Shown: positions 8,844-15,718 of the stretch, piece after piece | Layout of the letters: every line of letters starts with the position of its first letter | Position numbering within the stretch: position 1 is the stretch's first letter | Assembly (NCBI GenBank): GCA_964463485.1 | Contig: CAYXDO010000056.1 | Coordinates: 1 to 63,075, forward strand | Direction of reading: 5' to 3' | DNA length: 63,075 nucleotides | Source: CAYXDO01 sp964463485 | GTDB taxonomy: Bacteria; Myxococcota; Kuafuiibacteriia; Kuafuiibacteriales; Kuafuiibacteriaceae | Position numbers and translations under genes: made by a program | The notes under the pieces: model-generated | Database searches by the model: none | The model's input: only the letters and a program-made list of their open reading frames with translations | Told to the model about the DNA's origin: nothing

Positions 8844-9473
8844 GTGCCTTTTCGGCTGCTGAACAAATACGACGCTGAGGTCCGCGAGCTCGACGTCGGT
8901 CCGCGGGCGCTCCGCGTCTACGCGGTCAAGGACATCAACGCGCTCGTGGACGCGATGGGCCCTGAAGACTTCGGGCCCGACGAGCGGCTTCCTTACTGGG
9001 CGACGGTCTGGCCGTCCTCGTTGGTCCTCGCGCGGGAGGTGCTGTCGACCTCCGAGTTAGAGGGGCCAGTGCTCGAGCTCGGCTGCGGCCTCGGCGTCGG
9101 ATCGATCGCCGCGGCGATGCGCGGGCTCGACGTCTTGGCTACCGATCACGAGCCGGATGCGTTGGCATTTCTCGAGAAGAACGCAGCGCTCAACGAGGTC
9201 GCGGTCTCGACTCGGGCGTTCGACTGGCGAGACCCGGCGTGGAGCGCCGAGTATCGAACGATCCTCGCTTCGGACGTGTTGTACGAGGAGCGCAAGGTCA
9301 TCCCCCTGGCCGAGACGATTTCCGCTTTGTTACATCCGGGCGGAGTCGCCTGGGTTGCTGATCCGGGTCGCGGGCATCTGCCCTATCTGGAGCTCGAGGC
9401 GCGGGATCGGGGGTTGGTGGGAGAGACGGTGGAGAGAGAGTCCGTTTCGATCCTGAAGTTGAAAAAAGCCTAG
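8844..9473 (+). CDS. Class I SAM-dependent methyltransferase (family 16-like)
   Basis: 209 aa. Motif I is LELGCGLGV (77-85) and the acidic end of strand 2 is TDHEPDA (100-106). The segment PYWATVWPSS at 50-59 is typical of the lysine/nicotinamide N-methyltransferase-like family (methyltransferase 16, ETFB-KMT, PrmA relatives). It probably methylates a protein or small molecule in the cytoplasm; the substrate cannot be predicted. GTG 8844 starts 8 bp after the pilT stop, suggesting co-transcription. The protein ends 29 bp before a hexamer repeat tract. Confidence 0.85.
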   Translation: MPFRLLNKYDAEVRELDVGPRALRVYAVKDINALVDAMGPEDFGPDERLPYWATVWPSSLVLAREVLSTSELEGPVLELGCGLGVGSIAAAMRGLDVLATDHEPDALAFLEKNAALNEVAVSTRAFDWRDPAWSAEYRTILASDVLYEERKVIPLAETISALLHPGGVAWVADPGRGHLPYLELEARDRGLVGETVERESVSILKLKKA

Positions 9474-9502
9474 GCTTAGTGACCGTGAGAAAACCTCGGA
9501 TC

Positions 9503-9538
9503 GAGCATGAGCATGAGCATGAGCATGAGCATGAGTAT
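9503..9538. repeat. Hexanucleotide repeat gagcat x5 plus one variant
   Basis: Five exact gagcat units (9503-9532) followed by gagtat, in the 140-bp gap between the convergent methyltransferase and HD-domain genes. It is similar in design to the gagcac/gctcgt tract at 60109-60205. Confidence 0.95.
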
Positions 9539-9613
9539 GAAACTCAGCGGAAAAACCGAGAGCTCGTTTGCCGGATTGGGTACGGGCGCTGCGGTCACCA
9601 ACTCGCAAACAAG

Positions 9614-11106
9614 TTAGTTTCGTTCCAGTCTTTGGATCACTTCGCCGATCCGTTTCGCCCGCGTGGGCGCCAATTTTTGTACGGCTTCTGCGACGACGGT
9701 TCTGATTTCGGCCGGGAGTGCGCGAAGCCGGTCTTCGGCGGAGATCGATTGTCTCACGGTGGCGAGGAATTGGTCGGTCAGTTGGCTTCCGAGACCGCGA
9801 TAAATGTAGGCGGCTAGGGGCGCGTGTTTGAGATCGAAATCGGTGTCTTTGGTTCGTCCGTCGACCAACAGTCTTTCGACGACGGGATCTCGATCCTTCG
9901 AGACGACGGGAGGGTTTTGGGGGAGGAAGTCCTCGAGGTGGAGTAGCGGGGTGCCGTCGGGCAAGTCACCCATGAACAGCGACACTGGCGCGTCTCCTCC
10001 GCTGGCGACCGCGAAAGCCTCGACCGTGTAGGCTGCAACGAGCTTGGCGCGCAGGTAGCGAGCGCCGACCGCGATGTTGTTGCGGGCCGCTTCGGTGCGT
10101 TCGGTCCAGATTTCGTCTGACGGTTGCCCGCGGAATCGCATGAAGACGAGCTCCGGGTCGAGGTTGGACAGGAACCTTTCCATTCGATCGAGGGCCGCGC
10201 GGTATTCGTTGCAGGTGTAGTAAGCGCGTGTTCGGAGGGCGAAGGTCGTCTCCGGGATGAGTTGCCAGGTATTGTCCAAGAAGCGTCCGGGGTCGCGTTG
10301 CCCGAAGCTACTCAAGTCTCGATGTGAGATTTCCTGTCCCGCGACGGTCGCGGCGAAGATCTCGTCGGCGGTCATGCCGAGTCCGAGGATCTCGCTGGCC
10401 CGAGTCAGTCGGGTGTGGAGGCGTTCGAGGGGAGACCCATTCGCGTCGGACTTTCGGAAGGGGAAAGTGGCTTCGACAGCTGTGGCGATGCGGGCCTTGG
10501 CTTTTATCGACAGATCGCGACCGGTGACTCGCAGAGCCACCAGGGCACTCAGGAACTCGTTTCGTCCGCCGTAAACTCCGAGCTCTTGACCGGGGGTGAA
10601 GCCGAAGATTTCCATGACCAAGGCCAGGTCGGAGCTCGAGTCAGGGGCGGTCTTGGCGACGCGCACCTCCTCGCCGTCGATCTCGATGGCGGGCCCGACG
10701 AGCTCGGCGACCTTGTCAACGATGCCGCCATCCACCTGCCAGTAAACGATGTCGTGAAAGATACCCGCGATGGCCTGGGCTGGGTCGGAGCTGTTGGAGA
10801 CGACGATCGCGTGCTCGACGCTGTGAAAGATGCGCCCCCTGCGCGACATACACTCGTGCACGAAGATCGCGGCGGATTCGACGTCTTCGATGGACGTAGC
10901 GGCGCCGAGCCCGTGGAGCGCGCGTTCGATTCTTTCGGCCAGCCTCGAGAGGGCCGACGGGCGTCCGGTCTGCGGCACGGCGTCGAGGGTGCCAGAGGGC
11001 TGGCGTGAAGGCCAGTCCTCGCCGAAGGGGGCGGCTTTCTAGGTATCGCGCGGCGCGAATCGAGGAAGTCGTCGTAGTCGGCGCCTTCGTCGTCTTCTGC
11101 GGGCAA
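9614..11106 (-). CDS. HD-superfamily protein, COG4339-like, probable frameshift near 11035
   Basis: The main frame (9614-10978, 454 aa) begins at a weak GTG. It contains an HD-type metal site: IFHSVEHA (H52, H56 in that frame) and GIFHDIVYW (H75, D76), resembling the predicted phosphohydrolases of COG4339. The remaining 370 residues are unassigned, mostly helical. The same frame is open and protein-like upstream (FGEDWPSRQPSGTLDA) until a stop at 11039-11041, but has no start codon there. A second frame supplies a plausible acidic N-terminus from TTG 11106 (PAEDDEGADYDDFLDSRRAI). Joining them requires one extra base around 11032-11038. I therefore annotate 9614-11106 as one gene carrying a frameshift or sequencing error. 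The catalytic role is inferred. Confidence 0.55.
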
Positions 11107-11189
11107 TCTGGAGCCGAAGTTCCTTCGCGAAAAGCCCTTGACGGCCCTCAGGCCGGAGCCCTAAACACGCGCCCGAGGGAGACCCAGAA

Positions 11190-11630
11190 ATGCCGCACTT
11201 GACCAAAGAATCGATCGATAAGCTCGCCCGTGAGTGGTACGACGGGCTCGACGTCCACGCCCCCATGCTCTCGCTGATTCCGATGCTTTCGGGAGACGGC
11301 GATCTCGAGATGAAGTTCCCCGAAGCGACTCTTCGCGGGCTCGCCGAGTTCGAGAAGTGGTACCAGGGAGTGATTCGAATCTTCTTCGACGAGGTTCACA
11401 CCGTCAAGGAAGTCAACTCCGAGATCAACGCCGACGACACCGCGCGCGTGAAGATCGTGGTCCGCTGGGAGGCCAGCCGCTGGGTCCCGCCAGCGCGCTA
11501 CTCCGACCGCATCAAGCTCGATGCCTATCAGACCTGGACCGTGAAGTACTCCGACAAGGTCAAGGGCCCGGTGGTCGTGACCTACGCGGTCGACGAGCTC
11601 AAGTACACCGACGACTCGGCGCGACTCTGA
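11190..11630 (+). CDS. SnoaL/NTF2-like domain protein
   Basis: 146 aa. It has the pattern of an NTF2-like cone fold: an N-terminal helical part (KLAREWYDGL) and later long beta strands (RVKIVVRWEAS, YQTWTVKY). No catalytic residues can be assigned. NTF2-like proteins bind small hydrophobic ligands or act as isomerases, but the ligand here is unknown. The ATG at 11190 is clear. A second NTF2-like gene follows after 16 bp and the Kef pair after that, so a four-gene operon is likely. Confidence 0.72.
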   Translation: MPHLTKESIDKLAREWYDGLDVHAPMLSLIPMLSGDGDLEMKFPEATLRGLAEFEKWYQGVIRIFFDEVHTVKEVNSEINADDTARVKIVVRWEASRWVPPARYSDRIKLDAYQTWTVKYSDKVKGPVVVTYAVDELKYTDDSARL

Positions 11631-11646
11631 TTTCGAGGAGGCTTTC

Positions 11647-12042
11647 ATGAAGAACGTTCCCGACACCAAGCTCGGACGAATGTACCGAGAGCACATCGAG
11701 CTGATTCTCAAAAAAGACATCGAGGGCCTGCTCGATCAGTACACGGACGACGCCATGTTGATCTCGAGCTTCATGAAGAAGCCGGTGATCTATCGCGGCC
11801 GCGATCAGCTCAAGGAGCACATGCAAGGGATCTTGGGGATCGAGGGGCTCGAGACGGAGATCGGCTTTTGGGCGGAGACCAACAACCCCGAGACGATCAT
11901 GATCACCGAGCGGATCACCATGACGATGAAGGACGGATCGAAGGCGTCGATGCGTTTTGCGGACTCCTGGGTGCTCGAGAACGGCCGCATCAAGATCCAC
12001 TTCGCCGGCATGGTTCAGCACCCCGACGGAAGTCTCTCCTGA
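11647..12042 (+). CDS. SnoaL-like polyketide cyclase-fold protein
   Basis: 131 aa with a classic SnoaL-like layout: a first helix carrying YREHIELILKKDIEGLL, then QYTDDAMLIS, a loop with YRGRDQLKEHM, and three long strands ending in WVLENGRIKIHFAGM. It is the usual length for a single domain. GAGG lies about 8 nt before ATG 11647. It is paired with the preceding NTF2-like gene and precedes the Kef-type genes. A role in detoxification alongside Kef is possible but only suggested by position. Confidence 0.82.
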   Translation: MKNVPDTKLGRMYREHIELILKKDIEGLLDQYTDDAMLISSFMKKPVIYRGRDQLKEHMQGILGIEGLETEIGFWAETNNPETIMITERITMTMKDGSKASMRFADSWVLENGRIKIHFAGMVQHPDGSLS

Positions 12043-12118
12043 CCTGACCGGGCGGGTTTGTGGCTCGAAAGGCCCATTGCGACTTGGGCCTGCTTCCATT
12101 AGCGTCCCGCGCTCGCTC

Positions 12119-12733
12119 ATGGCCCGCGTGCTCATCCTATTCGCGCACCCGGCGCTCGAGAGATCCAGAGTTCACCGACAGCTCGTGAAGCAGGTGGCTG
12201 GCCTTTCGGGGGTCACTTTCCACGACTTGTACGACGCCTATCCGTACTTCGACGTCGACGTGAAGCGGGAGCAAGGACTCCTGCTTCGGCACGACGTCTA
12301 CGTCTTGCAGCACCCGTTCTACTGGTACAGCGCTCCGGCGCTGGTGAAGCAGTGGGAGGACCTCGTGCTCGAGCACGGCTGGGCTTACGGCAAGAAGGGC
12401 ACGGCCCTTCAAGGAAAGATCATGCTCTGTGCGATCTCGGCCGGCGGAGTGGAGCATGCGTATCGGGAAGGCGGGCACAACCGTCACACGATGCGACAGT
12501 TTTTGGCGCCCCTCGAGCAGACCGCTCGCCTGTGCGGCATGGAGTTCGTCGCGCCTTATGTCATCCACGGAACCCATCGCCTGGACGCTCCGCAGATCGA
12601 GGGGATGGCTGCCGAGTATCGACGCTTCATCGAGGCCATTCGCGACGATCGGATCGACCTTTTGGCCGCGCGTGATTTGCCGAGAATCAACGCGCACCTC
12701 GAGGACCTGATGCGTGCGGAGGCCAGCTCATGA
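12119..12733 (+). CDS. KefF/KefG-type flavodoxin-fold NAD(P)H oxidoreductase
   Basis: 204 aa. A flavodoxin-fold quinone reductase-like protein beginning RVLILFAHPALERSRVHRQL, with LQHPFYWYSAPALVKQWED as the FMN/quinone region and a WAYG segment typical of the KefF/MdaB family. In enterobacteria such proteins are the ancillary subunits that activate KefB or KefC potassium efflux in response to electrophiles. I chose ATG 12119; a longer upstream frame overlaps the previous gene and is not protein-like. Its stop overlaps the antiporter start by 4 bp (ATGA), exactly the arrangement expected for an ancillary-channel pair. Confidence 0.9.
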   Translation: MARVLILFAHPALERSRVHRQLVKQVAGLSGVTFHDLYDAYPYFDVDVKREQGLLLRHDVYVLQHPFYWYSAPALVKQWEDLVLEHGWAYGKKGTALQGKIMLCAISAGGVEHAYREGGHNRHTMRQFLAPLEQTARLCGMEFVAPYVIHGTHRLDAPQIEGMAAEYRRFIEAIRDDRIDLLAARDLPRINAHLEDLMRAEASS

Positions 12734-14628
12734 GCGGATTTTTGGGGCAGGCCTTCATCTACCTCGGGGCCGCCGTGGTGGCGGTGCCCATCGCCAAGAA
12801 GCTCGGCCTTGGATCGGTCCTCGGATATCTGCTGGCCGGCGTAGCGATCGGTCCGTTTGCGCTCGGGCTCGTTGGTGAGGAAGGTCAGGACGTCATGCAC
12901 TACGCCGAGTTTGGCGTGGTGATGATGTTGTTCTTGGTAGGTCTCGAGCTCGAGCCTGCGCTGTTGTGGAGGCTTCGCGCACCCATTCTCGGGCTAGGTG
13001 GTCTGCAGGTGCTGGTGACGGCGCTCGTCATCGCGGTCATTGCCACTTTTTTCGGAGTGAGTTTCGCGACCGGGCTCGCGGTCGGCCTGACGCTGGCGAT
13101 GTCGTCGACGGCCATCGTGATTCAGATGTTGAACGAGAAGGGTTGGATGAAGACCTCCGCCGGTCAGAGCTCCTTCGCGGTGTTGTTGTTCCAGGATCTC
13201 GCGGTGATCCCGATCCTCGCCCTATTTCCCTTACTCGCGCCGGAAGGTGCGGTGCAGGCGGTGACCGCAGAAGGCCATCAGAGCTTCGTGGGCTCCCTGC
13301 CGGCGTGGGGCAAGACGCTGGCGGTGCTCGGTGCGGTCGCCTCGATCGTGATCGTGGGCCGCGCGCTGGTTCGGCCCGCGCTCAGAGCCGTCGCGGGCAC
13401 GCGACTCAGAGAGCTCTTCACCGCCGCCGCGTTGTTGTTGGTCGTGGGGATCGCGCTGTTGATGGAGCTCGTGGGGCTCTCGCCTGCGCTCGGCACCTTC
13501 CTCGCGGGCGTGGTGTTGGCGGAGAGCGAGTATCGGCACGAGCTCGAGAGCGATATCGATCCGTTCAAGGGGTTGTTGCTCGGACTCTTCTTCATCTCGG
13601 TGGGTGCGTCCATCGACTTCGCGATGGTGGCGCAGATGCCTTTGGCCATCGCCGGGATCGTTCTGATCGTCTTCGTAGCCAAGGCCATCGTCTTGTTCGG
13701 CTTGTCCAAGCTCTTCAAGCTGGGGACCGATCAGGGCGCTTTGTTCGCGGCGGCGCTGCCCCAGGTGGGTGAGTTTGCCTTCGTGCTTCTGTCGTTCGCT
13801 GCGGGCCTCGGCGTGTTGACGAAAGAGCAGGCCGGTCTGCTGGTGGCGGTCGTCGCCCTCACCATGGCGGCCACGCCCATCGTGATGTTTGTGTTCGAAC
13901 GATTCGTGATGCCGCGGCTCGGAACGAAGGAGCGCGAAGCGCGACCGGCCGACGAAGTGCACGGCGACAACGCCGTCATCATCGCGGGCTACGATCGCTT
14001 CGGGAACACGGTGGGTCGTTTGCTCAAAGCCAACGGGTACGGAACGACCGTGTTGGACAATGACTCCGACCGCGTCGATCTCTTGCGGCGCATGGGTTTG
14101 CGCGTCTTTTACGGTGATCCGACGCGTCACGACCTGCTGGAGGCCGCTGGCGCCGGGAAAGCCAAGATCATCATCTTGGCGCTCGGCGAACCAGAGAAGA
14201 ACTTGTCGATCGTTCACACCGTGCGGAAGCATTTTCCTCACCTCGAAATTTTCGCGCGCTCGATCGATCGACCGGACGCGTATGAGTTGCTCGAAGATGA
14301 CGTGAAGCACGTTTATCGAGAGACGTTGGATTCGGCTTTGAGGATGGGTGTGGACGTCTTGCGGGCGTTGGGCATGCACGGCTATCGCGCGACTCGGGCG
14401 GCGCGGACCTTTTTGAATCACGACGAGGCGGGCCTGCACGAGCTCGCCGCGGCCCGCAAGGACCGCGCCCATTACATCAACGTGGCCAAGACCATGATCG
14501 AGGACCTCGAGCGTACGATGCAGTCGGAGGCCAAGGACGCCGAGCTCTCCACGGACGAGGGTTGGGACAACGAGTCTTTGCGCGAAGAGATTCGCTCGAT
14601 GGATCAGCCTCCCGCCCAGGCCGACTGA
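12730..14628 (+). CDS. Glutathione-regulated potassium-efflux antiporter, KefB/KefC type
   Basis: 632 aa. Residues 1-390 are a CPA2 antiporter membrane domain, with FLVGLELEPALLW at 68-80 and LFQDLAVIPILALF at 153-166. The cytoplasmic regulatory loop YRHELESDIDPFKG (268-281) matches the acidic loop that gates Kef systems. Residues about 408-525 are a TrkA-N/RCK Rossmann domain (NAVIIAGYDRFGNTVGRLL), the glutathione-adduct sensing part in Kef. The tail is acidic. Kef proteins exchange K+ for H+ to acidify the cytoplasm during electrophile stress. The start overlaps the KefF-like gene, so they are translationally coupled. The 3' end overlaps the convergent protease gene by 152 bp. Confidence 0.92.
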   Translation: MSGFLGQAFIYLGAAVVAVPIAKKLGLGSVLGYLLAGVAIGPFALGLVGEEGQDVMHYAEFGVVMMLFLVGLELEPALLWRLRAPILGLGGLQVLVTALVIAVIATFFGVSFATGLAVGLTLAMSSTAIVIQMLNEKGWMKTSAGQSSFAVLLFQDLAVIPILALFPLLAPEGAVQAVTAEGHQSFVGSLPAWGKTLAVLGAVASIVIVGRALVRPALRAVAGTRLRELFTAAALLLVVGIALLMELVGLSPALGTFLAGVVLAESEYRHELESDIDPFKGLLLGLFFISVGASIDFAMVAQMPLAIAGIVLIVFVAKAIVLFGLSKLFKLGTDQGALFAAALPQVGEFAFVLLSFAAGLGVLTKEQAGLLVAVVALTMAATPIVMFVFERFVMPRLGTKEREARPADEVHGDNAVIIAGYDRFGNTVGRLLKANGYGTTVLDNDSDRVDLLRRMGLRVFYGDPTRHDLLEAAGAGKAKIIILALGEPEKNLSIVHTVRKHFPHLEIFARSIDRPDAYELLEDDVKHVYRETLDSALRMGVDVLRALGMHGYRATRAARTFLNHDEAGLHELAAARKDRAHYINVAKTMIEDLERTMQSEAKDAELSTDEGWDNESLREEIRSMDQPPAQAD

Positions 14629-15718
14629 GCTTTCGCGCCCGGAATGAGATAAGAGACGGTGTACGGGCACCGGCGGCCCGGAGGAGCCGTGCCACCCGCC
14701 GAATCATCACTGCAATGGGTCCGAAAAGGAACCACGCGGACTCTCCGGTCGAGCCCACACAGCGACACCCGCCAGGTGCGTAGGGCCCGTCGGTCCATTC
14801 CGCGGACCCGCCCTCGAGCGCCGGAATTTGCTCGCCCTCGAGATCTTGCGGCTCCTGGCTTCTCGAAGGCTCCAGCGGAAATCTCTGGAGCGAACACCCC
14901 TCCGGCGCCCTTCGCCCATCCTCACACGCCTCGCCCAGCTCGCGCTTGATCCAGCCGATCCTCGGACTCGTCCTCGCTTCCACGCTGGTGCCACGACAAT
15001 CCCCGCTCGTGACTCGACTCGCCACACCCACGATGCGCAACGGAGGCTCGAGCGCGTCGGAGAACTCGACGAAACTCGGGCCTCCTGAGTCTCCATAACA
15101 AGGCGCTTCCTCCCCTCCGGCCGAAATGAAGAGGGAGCTCGCCTCGACCCGCATGAGGTCGAGCTCGAGGGCGCGCCGGCTCACCACGTACGACGTCCCG
15201 TAAGAATCGTCGGGCTGCGCATGAACGGCGCTGCCGTAGCCCACCTTGTGCACCAGATCCCCAACTTGGGGATCGATTCCGGAGTGCTGAATCACCGCGA
15301 CTGGGCGATCGGTCACTGCTCCCTCGAGAAACACCAGCCCCAAGTCCGCTCCGAACCGTCCGCCGTCCGGGTCGTACTCCGGATCTGCGACCGAGCCTCG
15401 TACTCTGACCGCCAGGGTGCTCGTGACGATCTCGTTCGTGCGGACGTCGAGTTCGTCCTCGAAGCAGAAGGTGTCGTCATACGCGCTGGAGACCGTTTGT
15501 ACGCAGTGAGCGGCCGTGAGCACCACGTCGGGCGCGATCAGCGTCCCCGAGCAATATCCAAAAGAGCCGTTGCGGTACCGCGTGATTCGGATACCGGCGG
15601 CGGCATACTCACCCGAGCCGATCTTCCGACCCCCTATGATTCCGAGCTCGGAGTGACCGAGCTGTCCCGTCGGTGAGCATCCGAGAAGACTCACCCACCC
15701 AGCGATCATCCACCTCAT
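14477..15718 (-). CDS. Trypsin-like S1 serine protease lipoprotein with MYXO-CTERM-like segment
   Basis: 413 aa. The N-terminus is a lipoprotein signal (VSLLGCSPTG, Cys14). A chymotrypsin-fold domain follows: propeptide-like junction GIIGGRKI, LTAAHC (H71), ADLGLVF (D125) and GDSGGP (S211), giving an intact triad. Residues 318-341 (CRCVGSTGESAWFLFG then IRR) resemble the MYXO-CTERM anchor. That anchor would normally end the protein at a basic cluster, but the frame stays open for about 70 more basic residues and runs 152 bp into kefB antisense. A recent 3' frameshift or stop loss is likely. ATG 15718 overlaps the upstream stop (ATGA), so it is coupled to the PPC/cysteine-rich gene. The longer frame with an upstream start is not protein-like. 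Confidence 0.85.
   Translation of the reverse strand: MRWMIAGWVSLLGCSPTGQLGHSELGIIGGRKIGSGEYAAAGIRITRYRNGSFGYCSGTLIAPDVVLTAAHCVQTVSSAYDDTFCFEDELDVRTNEIVTSTLAVRVRGSVADPEYDPDGGRFGADLGLVFLEGAVTDRPVAVIQHSGIDPQVGDLVHKVGYGSAVHAQPDDSYGTSYVVSRRALELDLMRVEASSLFISAGGEEAPCYGDSGGPSFVEFSDALEPPLRIVGVASRVTSGDCRGTSVEARTSPRIGWIKRELGEACEDGRRAPEGCSLQRFPLEPSRSQEPQDLEGEQIPALEGGSAEWTDGPYAPGGCRCVGSTGESAWFLFGPIAVMIRRVARLLRAAGARTPSLISFRARKLSRPGREADPSSESLRAKTRCPNPRPWRARRPWPPTASYARGPRSWSWPR

Noticed and set aside
13231..14670. A 479-codon minus-strand frame opposite kefB
   Set aside because: Composition is dominated by Arg/Gln/His as in shadow frames; the Kef gene is certain.
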